From: Dactylonectria macrodidyma
Lineage: Eukaryota; Ascomycota; Sordariomycetes; Hypocreales; Nectriaceae
DNA length: 64,000 bases
Reading direction: 5' to 3'
Assembly: GCA_020744425.1 (NCBI GenBank)
Contig: JAGMUV010000028.1
Span: 372,001-436,000, forward strand
Shown here: piece after piece, positions 43,959 to 53,788 of the stretch
Layout of the letters: every line of letters starts with the position of its first letter
Numbering within the stretch: position 1 is the stretch's first letter
Program-made: the position numbers and the translations under genes
Notes under the pieces: generated by a model
Told to the model about the DNA's origin: nothing
Seen by the model: the letters and a program-made list of their open reading frames with translations, nothing else
The model's database searches: none

Positions 43959-45817
43959 ACGTATGTGTCACCCGTACGTCGCATCCAACCATGCGTCGCA
44001 CTTTTCCTTTTTACATCTAACTTTTCACTTTATTAAGTAAATATTAACCACCAAACATATTACAATCAAATACTAAGGCAAAAACCCTTCTTGCTCTTCA
44101 AGCCCTTCAAAATAACCCAAAATTAAGTGTCCGACACGCTACAAGCATATATGAGGTTAACGAGTATAGGCTACGTCGCTAACAGAAGGGCATTCAATCT
44201 CGACGCGATTGGATCAACCCATTACGTCGGCTATCTGATCTAGAGGAACAGATAATTGTTCAGTTCATTCTTAATCTAGATTCGTAAGGATTTCCTCCGC
44301 GACTGCGTAGTGTTAAAGAAATGGCTAATCGACTGCTCGCTAACTGCGATGCGTCACCTGTCAGCAAGCGCTAGGCTTCTAACTTCATTAAGCGATAACC
44401 AGACCTCAAGACGCGTTTTTTTTATAAACACGATTACTAGAGGGCTAAATGCGAAGATCTAACTATTATTCGTAATTGGTTCAGGCTTGTGGAGAATACA
44501 ATTACGAAATATGGTGTTGCCTTTGCTAATATCTATAACTTTGATAAGACTGGCTTTATGATGGGCGTCATTGCAAGCAGAATGGTTATTACAGGCGCAG
44601 AAAGGCGTGGAAAGGCAAAATCAGTGCAGCCTGGAAACCGAGAATGGGTTATAGCTATTCAGGCGATTAATGCCGAAGGCTGGGCGATCGCGCCGTTCAT
44701 CGTGGTTGCGGGCTAATATCACTTCGCCAGCTAGTACTGAGAAAGCAACCTCCCGGGAGATTGGGCTATTGTGACGACTCAAAATGGATAGACTGATAAC
44801 GATATAGGTCTTGAGTGGCTCAAGCACTTTGATCGGCATACTAAGGCCTGATTAACCGGTTACTATCGTCTTCTCATCCTCGATGGGCACTATGGTCGCC
44901 ACTCGGTCGACTTTGAGAAATATTGTAAAGATAGCCGCATTATTACGCTATGCATGCCGCCTCATTCGTCTTATCTACTCCAGCCTCTTGATGTCGGGTG
45001 CTTTGGGCCGCTTAAAAAAGCATACGGTCGAGAAATTGAGCAACTGATCAGGTGCTCGATAACCCATGTTTCTAAGACCGAGTTCTTCCTGGCCTTTTAT
45101 GCTGCCTATGAAGCCGCTATGACAGGGAGTAATATTAAAGGAGGTTTTCGAGGGGCCGGACTTGTTCCCTTAAACCTAGAAATGTCATATCGAAGCTTGA
45201 TGTGCAGCTACGGACTCTAACACCGGCTGCAGAGGAGGTCGGCCTCCCTGACCCTTGGGTCTCGAAGACCCCAAAGACAGTGCTTAAGGCCAGTTCGCAG
45301 TCTGAATACCTTAAAAGACGAGTGAGAAGGCATTAGAGCAGCTCTCCAGCATCTATCCTTGAGGCGCTTGAGTCATTTTCTAAAGGAATAAAGGCAATAA
45401 TGCATCAAATGGCATTATTAAAGTCTGAGAACCATATCCTTCGATAGGCGAATGAAACTCTTAGTAAGCGGCGTAGAGTAAAAAGAACCTGCCTACAGAA
45501 TAGAGGGAAGATGACTGTAGAGGAAGGAAGGGAAGCAATTGATCAAATAGATGTTAATACACAGGTACAAGCTGAATCGTTAAAAAGTAGTGGTCAAGGA
45601 AGGTCAGCGCGACCGAAGGAAAGGCGCTGTAGAACTTGTAGAAAGACTAGCCATAATGCAAGGACTTGTTAAATTACTGTTAAGGTGTTTAGAGAAGAGC
45701 ATAGCGATTAGTTTGAACTGATTGAATGTCGCATTGTATTTTTATTAAAGTTCTTATGTTAAAGGCTAGCAAAAGTGCGACGCATGGTTGGATGCGACGC
45801 ACGGGTGACACATACGT
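43959..45817 (+). mobile_element. Fot1/pogo-like DNA transposon, copy 3 (different ends)
   Basis: This 1,859-bp element has a TA at 43957-43958 and 45818-45819. Its about 47-bp inverted ends begin ACGTATGTGTCACCCGT and continue CGTCGCATCCAACCATGCGT, with a single mismatch between the arms. Apart from the first nine bases, the ends differ from copies 1 and 2, so it is a separate subfamily with a related transposase. It lies in the opposite orientation, inside the Helitron remnant, and was therefore inserted later. Confidence 0.85.
44050..45711 (+). pseudogene. Fot1/pogo-like transposase, broken (copy 3)
   Basis: Fragments include an ALQNNPK-like N terminus near 44100, RRLSDLEEQIIVQFIL near 44220, INxNFDKTGFMMGVIAS (first Asp) at 44519-44580, and LLILDGHYGRHSVDF (second Asp) near 44870. 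The third acid lies in PPHSSYLLQPLDVGCFGPLK at 44960, followed by SKTEFFLAFYAAYEAA. A C-terminal zinc knuckle CRTCRKTSHNARTC ends at a TAA. Stops occur throughout. The longest clean piece is 44954-45220. Confidence 0.8.
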
Positions 45818-45819
45818 TA

Positions 45820-46851
45820 ATGCATTAATAGCTAGGATGATAGCGCTGGAGGTAGTTAAGCCATATAGTAACCGGCTGGTAGCGCACACAGAACTGGTAG
45901 GTAAACTGTTAGCTAAGCATTGTGTGGGATGATGTATTCGTAGGTCGGAGTAGCATAGTGTTTAACTCCCGAGGTAAAAGCGGGAGCTAGTCGTACACTA
46001 AACCAACCTTATAGAGAAAGTGAACTATGTGCTTCTGATATTTATACTGCTGGCCTTATATAAGCATAATGTTTATATAGATGTGAATACAGGCAATTAA
46101 GGACTCTTTAATAGGTATAAGCTAGGGCAATTCAGTTAGTATAGGGCTAAAATCGAACTAGTATATCCGCAGAGAAAAAGTATAGCTTGTTAGAGCAGCG
46201 CTCCTCATCCTTTCGATAGTAATGCACATAAATGCCCTCTGAGTCTATCCTTATCTAGAACTAGCGCTCTTAGCATCTACTGCAGTATTGCATCTAGTCA
46301 TTATTAAGCGTGGTCTAGAACTCGCGAAGGATGGCCTTATTGCGGTCGGTCAAGGCGCAAGCGTCGAGGTCCCCATTCCACACCGGATCTGGTGCGTGGA
46401 ACACCGCCGATTATTCAGGTGAAATCATCACTGGACTCCGATACTATCGCGGCGGCCGTGGAGGTTGAGCTTGCGTCTGAGATTTTCTCGGCCGCCCTCC
46501 TGTACCAGGGACAGGGCCACGACGACCACGACGACCACGACGACCACGAGACGGCTGTGCGGAAGACTGCCTCGAGCGACGGGGAAGAGGGCTCTTATCC
46601 ACTGACTCATCTGTAGAAACTCCAGAATACAGCCTTCTGTGCGAGGCTGTGGTGTGGCTGCCCCACACCTATTCCTCCTTCCAGTCAACATCATCCTCGT
46701 TCTCATCGTTCTCGTCTTTGTCCCCTGATTCAGAATCGCACTCTACCCCCAATTGCTCGAGATACCTCCGTGGCCGAGCAGGCGAGAGAAGCAAATTGAA
46801 GTAGTCTTCGGCGTCAATATCGGATTCAGAGAATTCTCCTATATCACCCAT
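45820..46851 (-). pseudogene. Helitron protein, N-terminal part
   Basis: From the ATG at 46851 the frame reads MGDIGEFSESDIDAEDYFNL, an acidic segment, then (after TAG) a GRRGRRGRRG run and an AT-hook-like GGRPRKSQTQ. After more stops it gives LTDRNKAILREF, then MQYCSRC*ER, and a YKGQQYKYQKH-like and YEYIIPHNA region. The latter parts match the segment before the Helitron_like_N domain in fungal Helitron helicases (C..C.ERW...). In-frame stops TAG at 46669, TAG near 46444 and TAA near 46418 all fit CAG/CAA to TAG/TAA, so the frame was originally continuous. The reading reaches a WLNYLQRYHPSY-like motif at about 45826, next to the inserted transposon. Confidence 0.65.
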
Positions 46852-47264
46852 ATTTATCACGTCCCGTTCTGGACAGGCGCTATGACCGTCGGCTAATCCG
46901 GTGGTTAGCCTGCATAACGACGACGATCGCGACCAGGGATACCTTCTCCAGGCTCATGAAGAACTGCAAAGACGCCCAGTTGAGATATCGAGGGCGTTAA
47001 AGAGACAGTCTCCCCTGCATGGCGCTGTGAACGATGGTCGCGCTATATAGCCACCTGCTTTGCCTTTGCTTCAGCCTTAGAAGCATTATCTTATGAGTCC
47101 TTCCCGCCCTTCTAGAACCTAGAAGCTAAGTAAGAGTACTTAGTATCAGTTTTACTACTTAAGACAGGAGATGGATCAGAATGTGAGGCGATTTGATCGG
47201 TCATTGGCTATACGGGCGGTGAGGGAGTAAGAGTCTGAAAGTTACGCAAGCTTTGTTAGGTTAT
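46852..47264. other. Spacer between the Helitron protein start and the inverted repeat
   Basis: No gene-like frame. It may include the 5' part of the Helitron, whose end could not be defined. Confidence 0.3.
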
Positions 47265-47675
47265 GTGACGGGAGCGTCTGGAGTAACTAGGACGCACGGG
47301 GCAGGCCACAGGGACTATCAACGCGTCTACGCGTCTACGCGCCTGCCCGCTTTCTCTTTCCTCTTCATCGTAGTATTCTCGCAATACAGTGGCATTACCT
47401 CTTGAGTTGATCTCATCTGGCCCGTGACAGGTTAGTGGGATTAGCATCCCTAGCACCACCTGCAGCTGGCTAATTAGCTCTTTAAATAACCTCCTCACTG
47501 TATAAAGTTGTTGTAATCTCTCTGGTGAAGTAGGCTGTATTCCGGATCTCTCGTTTAGAAGCGAAAAGCCAGCATCTGTGTCAGTTCTCTTCAGGGCTGG
47601 CCTTTTAACTGAGGAAGGACGGACAGCGAGGCTCCTCATTATTAGAATCGCGCCTCTGGATCTGGAATTCTTCAT
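47256..47675 (-). CDS. Unassigned 139-aa ORF overlapping the inverted repeat
   Basis: The ATG at 47675 opens an uninterrupted frame (MKNSRSRGAILIMRSLAVRP) that runs through the loop and the whole left arm of the inverted repeat to a stop at 47256. It is Arg/Glu-rich, with LQQLYTVRRLFKELISQLQV looking helical. No family is recognised. It probably belongs to a mobile element; the right arm of the repeat would duplicate its C-terminal coding sequence in the opposite direction. Confidence 0.35.
   Translation of the reverse strand: MKNSRSRGAILIMRSLAVRPSSVKRPALKRTDTDAGFSLLNERSGIQPTSPERLQQLYTVRRLFKELISQLQVVLGMLIPLTCHGPDEINSRGNATVLREYYDEEERESGQARRRVDALIVPVACPVRPSYSRRSRHIT
47265..47429. repeat. Long inverted repeat, left arm
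   Basis: This arm runs from GTGACGGGAGCGTCTGGAG to CTGGCCCGTGACA. It pairs with 47747-47940 in inverted orientation with only a few mismatches, plus an extra about 25-nt block (GTATCGACCCCACCCTGGGT region) in the right arm. The arms include a CGCGTCTACGCGTCTACGCG motif. The loop is about 315 nt. Confidence 0.85.
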
Positions 47676-47746
47676 TTAGTTAGTATTAAAAGCCTTATAA
47701 AGTGAAGAGATAGCTAATATAAGAATTACACTAATTACAGCACTCT

Positions 47747-47940
47747 TGTCACGGGCCAGATGAGATCAACTCAAGAGGTAATGCCACTGTATTGCGAGAA
47801 TACTACGATGAAGAGGAAAGAGAGAAAGCAGGCAGGCGCGTGGACGCGTAGACGCGTTGATAGTCCCTGTGGCCTGCCCCGTGCGTCCTAGTTACGTATC
47901 GACCCCACCCTGGGTCCAGCACTCCAGACGCTCCCGTCAC
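47747..47940. repeat. Long inverted repeat, right arm
   Basis: Reverse complement of 47265-47429, from TGTCACGGGCCAG to CTCCAGACGCTCCCGTCAC. It carries an extra block near 47896-47920 that is absent from the left arm. Confidence 0.85.
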
Positions 47941-48848
47941 AACTCTAGGCAATTCTTAGTATTACCTGCAGATTTCCTTTTACTTATGAAGTCACTAGCC
48001 GGTTTCTCCTTACCATAGTGGGCATAGATAATAGGAATTATGTCATCTTATAGCCGTTAAGGAGTAGACTTAGGACTCATTGCTCAACGAAGCAAGACAT
48101 CAAGTAGCATTGTGTACGAAATCCAAAGTAAACAAACCGGGGGTGTATGAAATCGAACGTTAATAAACCGGGGGTAATGCCAGCTGCTTAAGTATGGTCT
48201 CACTTTTTTAAGGGCCGTCATCCAGTTGTTGCACGTTTTGCGGCCGTTAATACAAAATTTTAGACCAATCAGAAACTTTTGGTCAATCTTGCACCAGACC
48301 CTCATATTCAGAAAACTTAAGAACTGATGTAGAGTCAGCCTTCGGCTGAATGATACTAGTAAGAGGGTCATTTATGGCGTACTCAGATGACTAAGTAGAG
48401 CCCCTAAACCCAAATGGAATCGACCGGGGGTTTTGCAACAGTCCCCCCTCTCGCCCACCGTAGATGAGTCCGTGGGGCTTGGGGTGTCAGGGACCAAATG
48501 TATGAAATGTGAACTAGATTGTGTCATGGCCCTATAGGGACTTCCCTCCGGGCGAAATAAAATCCAATCCAAACCGTAGATGAGGGTGGTAGGCGGCTTG
48601 CCCCACAATACCAACGAGTAACAGAATGAGCCCGGCCCAGTTAACGCGGGGCCGATGAACGATGATTCGACGCCCTTTTCTGAGCAGATGTAAGAAGTGT
48701 GCGGGGCCTTGCTCCATCATTCCTCGTTCTTATCTTGTGCCCCTGGAGAAATCCATTCTTGATCAACACACGCACGCCCTGAAACGTGGTACCTTATTTT
48801 TTTGTTTCTAAATCTTCTATAGCCGGATCATCCTCATCCTCCTCGAAG
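47941..48848. promoter_or_regulatory. Upstream region of the methyltransferase gene
   Basis: The motif AAACCGGGGGT occurs at about 48137 and 48172 and a related GACCGGGGGT near 48422, a dispersed short repeat. A 95-codon minus frame at 48084-48371 has no recognised motif. The last 150 bp should hold the methyltransferase promoter. Confidence 0.3.
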
Positions 48849-49743
48849 ATGTGCATTCGTCAGCTCGAGCCTTGGGTTCTCATGAGCATTTCCGCTTACT
48901 ATGGCACCCTCACCATAATCAAGCTCGTTCTCTCATTTGACTTCGGCACTCTTCTCTCTTGGTCCGCGTTGAAAGATGCATGGTTTGGAAATTTTTGGGT
49001 CTTCATGGGGCCCCAGTCCAAGAAAGGAGCAGAGCAAAATGTCGTGCCTTTGCTCGATGGTCGTATCCGCAAAGGCCGAGTTCTTGCAGAAGATGCTAGT
49101 CAGCCCATCAAAGGTGTCGTGCTAGAGATTGGCGCCGGCAGTGGCATGTGGATGGACGTGGTTTCTAAGGCCGTCCAACATGCGTCTACACAGTCTGGAA
49201 CTACGATCTATGGCGTGGAGCCCAACCCGATCTCTGCCGCAGCGTTGAAGAGACGAGCCCATGATATGGGGTTAGATGGGGTGTATGAGGTCGTGCCTGT
49301 TGGCATCGAGGACCTAGAAAACGAGAGCGCCTGGGGAGGCCGGATTGCGCCTGGGACCGTCGATTGCATCGTCACCATACAATGCCTCTGTAGCATTCCG
49401 GAGCCCGAGAAAAATATCGCCTTGCTCTACAAGTACCTCAAAGATGGCGGACGATGGTATGTCTATGAGCATATAAAGAACGATCACGGCTTAGTTATTC
49501 CACTTTTCCAGAGTGAGTAAAACCCCTCAGCAACTCTAATCTAAGGTCTAGTTTGAATGTTAACCTGAACTAGAATTTACTAATATCTTTTGGCCACACT
49601 TTTTGGGCGGCTGTCAACTTTGCCGTCGCACGGGTGAAACACTTCTGAACGTTGGTTCTTGGAGCGACGTTAACTTGGCCCCTCTGGATGGTGAAACTTC
49701 TTGGGATATCATCCCGCATGTGATCGGAACGTTGACCAAGTAA
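48849..49743 (+). CDS. SAM-dependent methyltransferase (METTL7-like), 277 aa
   Basis: Exon 1 is 48849-49512 and exon 2 is 49574-49743. The 61-nt intron (GTGAGT...CTAG) joins LFQ to KFTNIFWPHFLGGCQLCRRT, and the joined CDS is 834 nt in frame. The start MCIRQLEPWVLMSISAYYGT precedes a hydrophobic stretch (residues 9-32), probably a membrane anchor. Motif I is VVLEIGAGSGMW; YGVEPNP is the acidic loop that contacts the adenosine; DCIVTIQCLCSIPEPEK is motif II. The FFWP/HF..GC..CR ending is typical of the fungal relatives of METTL7/type 11 methyltransferases. The substrate is unknown. A start at the upstream GTG (48786) is unlikely. No damage is seen. Confidence 0.88.
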
Positions 49744-50419
49744 GGCTTTCAAGTCTGCTACATTTTCGTTGATAGTACGTGCTTAGAGTCACTGGGAAGT
49801 TCTCTTCTACTTAGGACTTTTGAGCACCTGGCATTAGAGGACCCTGTCGAGAGCATTTTCTCTTCAGTCAGCTTGCGGTCTAGTACTAGTTCCTAAGCAT
49901 AGCAATTCGTTTCGGACAATGCATGGTGACTTCCCCAAAAGGAGACCTGCCAGGTCCAAGGTCGGCAGGATGAGAATGAGAGAATGGATGCAATGAGAAA
50001 GCACTGCAGATGCTGTTCGAGAGCTCTTTGACCGCGATTGGGACGACGACAGTCCTCCCTACAACATGAAGCCGCGGGTCGATAGGGATATATTCGTCGT
50101 CCACGGCCTCTGCCCCCCTGTCATTCGCCTCTCTACTAGACGAAAAATCCTTGGTGCGTTTAGATGGCGAAGCATCCGGACTGCTACTGAAAGGGTTTCG
50201 CCTTTTCCCCAGCTCGGCCTTAACTTTCCGTGGAGAGGGCTCCTTCCTCATCAGTAGCACTGTCGAACGCAGCCTTCGATGTGAAGCCGAACTCATCCGC
50301 AAGCACGACTAGGATATCTTGTTCAGGCCGGAGCTCCTCCTCTAGCAGCGCAGGGTTTCATGCCTGGTACAGGATTGTGGTGAAATCGGCGCCCTTGTGA
50401 ACGTGCAAGACAGCTGAGG
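49744..50419. other. Intergenic region
   Basis: A 138-codon minus frame (49886-50302) is Ser/Arg/Lys-rich without recognisable motif. Nothing else supported. Confidence 0.25.
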
Positions 50420-50718
50420 CAGAACACCGCTCTCGTGGGCCACCGAGAAGGGACACGATGCGGTGGTCAAGATGCTCCTCGACACGGGTAAGGTTGATGT
50501 CGACGCGAGAGGCAAGAACGGCCGATCGCCGCTTTCGTGGGCTGCTGAGGAGGGACATGAGGCGGTAGTTAAGCTGATTCTTGACACAGGCAAGGTCGAT
50601 GTCGACGCGAGAGACAAGAATGGCCGATCGCCGCTGTTTTGGGCCGCCGAGGAGGGACGCAGGCGCAAGTATGGTAGAATGCCGCTTCCGCGGGCCGCTG
50701 AGAATAGAAACATGTTGT
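50420..50718 (+). pseudogene. Ankyrin-repeat protein relic
   Basis: Two nearly complete ankyrin repeats are in frame from about 50443: GHDAVVKMLLDTGKVDVDAR then GKNGRSPLSWAAEEGHEAVV and KLILDTGKVDVDARDKNGRS. A third is cut short (PLFWAAEEGR) and runs into degenerate copies (PRAAENR). The DNA repeats every about 99 bp. Such repeats cap fungal NLR-type receptors. No upstream NACHT or effector domain is nearby, so this is a fragment. Confidence 0.75.
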
Positions 50719-50886
50719 CTAGTCGCCTCCTCCTCCTCCTCCACCTCCACCATCACCACCACCACCGCCGCCGCTATCTCCTCCACCACCGCCTCCTCCA
50801 CCTCCGCTGTCGAATCCCCCTGAGCCACCACTGTGCCCGTGAGAGTCTCCCCCGTGACCGTGGCTGCCATGGTCAGCGCTCATCAT
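50719..50886 (-). CDS. Tiny Gly/His-rich ORF, 55 aa
   Basis: On the minus strand a double ATG at 50886 opens MMSADHGSHGHGGDSHGHSG, then GGSGGFDS and a poly-Gly run with spaced Asp (GGGGGGDGG), ending at TAG at 50719. It overlaps a CTC/CACC-rich low-complexity tract on the other strand, so it could be an accident of composition. However, the HGSHGHGGDSHGHSGGSGG start has balanced codon use and follows an A/T/C-rich leader (ATTGATTT repeats) that looks like a 5' UTR. The composition recalls small Gly/His fungal proteins. Function unknown. Confidence 0.35.
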   Translation of the reverse strand: MMSADHGSHGHGGDSHGHSGGSGGFDSGGGGGGGGGDSGGGGGGDGGGGGGGGGD

Positions 50887-51485
50887 AAATCAACTCAAAT
50901 CAATCAATCACCACAATCAAATCAATCAACCCAGCCGATTCCTCGCTTCAATCAAATCAATTCCAGCGATTTGCAAGTTGACATGATTTGATGTTGCAGG
51001 GACCACACACTCGCCATGTCACTCGTTAGGACACGTTGGGTATATGATACAAGAGTCTTGGAAAGCGTACAGGACAGCTAGAGGATGTAGGAGGGTTCCT
51101 ACCCTTAAATACAGTGTGTGCCTTCCCAACGGTCCCCCTAGCGACCTCATTCCTCCAGTCAGTCGGTTGCTAGGGCCGGCTTGCTAGGAACGCGATGTCT
51201 TGTATCGCGACATGCGTCACATTCCGTTGTGACTTGCTAGCAGCAACATTTGATAAAGTTGATATGTGCTATACTACATCTGAACTGTCCAAAAGGATTA
51301 ATAGGGCCTGCTATGCGCCGGTCCTACCCTGTACAAGATGGTTACAGATAGGTGATACTTCTTGCTCCCATATAAAGTCATAGCCTGATTGGTACTCGCT
51401 ATCGCTAGCTAACCCACACCAAACCCTGGACCGGCTGACACGCTCTGCATCCTACTGCGACGCGTCAACTTCGCTATCAACACTA
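50887..51485. other. Spacer with CAATCA-type direct repeats
   Basis: From 50888 to 50965 there are many degenerate AATCAA/CAATCA units. If the tiny ORF is real, this is its leader and promoter. No other feature. Confidence 0.35.
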
Positions 51486-52500
51486 CATGACACTAGCAAC
51501 AAGATGCCGGACTCGCCAGCGCTCTCTTCACCGGCGAGTCTTCTGCCGGAGATTTCAACGCCTTGCCCCATGGCACTCTTTCCTTCTGCGTTCTTGCGAC
51601 TATCATAACCAAGGACTGGCCCAGCAGCTCGAGGAGGCTGCTGTCGGAGAGCTGCCTGCTAACCCGACTATTAAGGATCTACCGAAAGCCGTCTAGAAAT
51701 ACCGTCGCTTCATCCAAGATGCTTCACTAGCTCGGAAGGGTGCAAAAGGCAGAAAAAGCTGGATCAGATCGCACAGTATGTTCTTCATCGAATTGAATTA
51801 CTAGGAGCAGGCAATCAGTTATGTGTGGTGCTGCAGTTAATGTAATACGAAGGGTTAACTAGAATTTTTCTTAGGATAAGCTATATCTTCTGCAGTAGAT
51901 TATCTTCAGAAGTATGTATTCGTCCCCTACACTAACATACTATATCCATCTACTGACTTGCGCAGAGCTTACTAAATCACCCTAGTGAGCCAGTTAAGCC
52001 CTAGCGATAATAGTGCGATCGATCTTCACTCTTATGCAATACTCAAACGACTGCAGCTTGACCAGAGCATAATACTAAGGGCAAATGTCAAAGCTATATA
52101 GGAACTAAGTATTGGGTTTAATATTAACAGTGACGTTCTATTTATAATATTTAAGCACAGGTTTCTGAAGGAGCTCTTTTATCAGTTTAACTATGAATTA
52201 GCGCTCCAGATTCCTTAGAGTAGCAGTTCTATTACTAGAGAGCTACAGAGGATCTTTAACTCTAAGAGGGATATTATTAAAGCAGAGCTGGGCAGTGCCC
52301 TAATGAAAATTCATATCAGCTTTAATCTCTAGATATCACCAAACCGCCTTGCGATAATAGCTGTTTTTACATACTTTATTAACAAACTCGGGTAATTAAG
52401 CATCAGCCGACTAATTCCAGCACGAGTTGAGTACAGGCTAGGCCAATTAGCCAATCAGAAGAGGTTTTATGCTACTCTTTCTGACTGAATAAAGGGCCCT
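51486..52500 (+). pseudogene. hAT transposase, heavily degraded
   Basis: The start region reads LARKGAKGRKSWIRSHSMFF at about 51730-51790, the BED-type N terminus also seen at 38646-39018. Farther on, LGFNINSDVLFIIFKHRFLK, SITRELQRIFNSKRDIIKAE, and MKIHISFNL*ISPNRLAIIA (about 52300-52360) match the hAT core, where the usual signature is KIHISFDLWTSPN.LA; TTF..W is eroded here. Stops (TAG for W/Q) break every frame. No inverted ends could be assigned. Confidence 0.65.
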
Positions 52501-53077
52501 TCGGGCTGAATAAGGATCTTGTGACAGGAAAGCTTGGTATAGAACCGCTAACAAAGACCGAAGATATGGGGAGCAAGCCGACTTCTATTAATGTGCCCGC
52601 TTCAAGTTACACCAGTTATCAGTGAATACCTGACGATTCAAGTGCCGCTTGGCGGTTTCCGAAAACGCAGTTTTGCTTGCGTAAACTCCTGCATGTCAAT
52701 GAACTGTCCAGTCCCATCCATTAAGTTGACTATGTCCCTATTCGAAACATCTTTGAGCACCACTAGTAATCCAACCTATATCTGCCCCGTCTTGAACCAT
52801 CTTTTGTTTTCAAGGACCTACTTTCTCAGGTGCCTTATTTCGAAATCCGGTCTCCATGCCTGTGTTCCCGCGTGTGAAGGATCTCTCGGAGCAGGAATCG
52901 TAGCAAGCCGCCAGCATATGCATCCTCCTTTGGAAAAGATTTCCCGTTCTCGACCGTGTAGTTCCGTAACTTCCTAGGGTTTGGGAACACCTTCACCAGA
53001 GCCTCAGTTCGCTGAGTTTCCACGAGATCTACGAGATTAACACGTGTCTGATGGACCCGCTGACTCTCTTTAACCAC
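52501..53077 (-). pseudogene. Unassigned coding-like fragment
   Basis: A minus frame at 52835-53077 (LVDLVETQRTEALVKVFPNP, then YTVENGKSFPKEDAYAGGLL) has coding-like composition but begins with GTG and ends quickly. I do not recognise the family. It could be one exon of a decayed gene. Confidence 0.25.
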
Positions 53078-53788
53078 GGATAAAAAAGACCAGCGTGGTG
53101 GTTCTCACCTCGCGGCAAACCTGCCAACGCAGGCGGCCTGGCCCGTTGGTCTTGATGAGTCCTTGCGGTCAGAAGCTTTCTCGTAAATACCTAGTAGAGA
53201 GCCAACCTGTACTATCTCCATCGGCAAGATCAGCTGGATTTGGATCAGTGGGAGTGTTCGCCGGAAGACTGGTATTGTGCTTTTTGAGAGGCATGTGATT
53301 CAAGTTTATTTTCTCCTTCCCAGGACGCTTGTGCAGAGAGGGGCTGTCGCCCAAAATAGAAGAAGACATTGTTTGTAGGTATAAAACTCAGAAGACGAAG
53401 TCTAGGAGGCGGTAGGATGGGGGGATCAGAAGACACGGAGAGGAGGCGTGAATTTATTTTCTCCTGAGCGGAGTTTAGCCCGTGAAAAAAGCCCCGAGTC
53501 AAGCAGGGCGGCCTGCATGAAGATGGCGTACCACATATGTGATGTTGTGAACCTGGAATGAGGCCGTCTTAGCCCGGCTACATAGCCAGGCCCGGCCAGG
53601 CAGCATAGAGGTACAAAGAGGGATATTTGCCCCATGCGGAAAGCATCCGGGCATGACGATGCTACTTGATGCAATGAGCCGGCGGAATTGGTGAGATTGC
53701 TGGGTAAGACTGAATACGTAGAGTAAGGACTATGTATGAAACGCCGCTCAACTAGCCATAGTGTGCGAATACCAGCTTGCTATCCCTC
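53078..53788. other. Intergenic
   Basis: No supported gene; only short frames on the minus strand without motifs. Confidence 0.25.

Larger units (their letters stand above)
42368..46851 (-). mobile_element. Helitron-like element, deleted and RIP-damaged
   Basis: The minus strand encodes a broken Helitron-type protein from 46851 down to about 43000. Its low-coordinate end (42368-42660) is shared with 63719-64000, where homology to both copies begins at the same AAAATACTACGTCAC. Just inside that end is a 9-bp stem (42381-42389 with 42409-42417). On the element's own strand this is a hairpin followed by TGACGTAGTA, the position expected for the Helitron 3' hairpin, though without a canonical CTRR end. 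The 5' end is not defined. A Fot1-like element is inserted at 43959-45817, and the Rep endonuclease region appears to be missing at that point. Confidence 0.7.

Noticed and set aside
50358..50870. 170-codon minus-strand frame over the ankyrin relic
   Set aside because: Antisense of two ankyrin repeats and a low-complexity tract. The Gly-rich frame in another phase is the better small-gene candidate.
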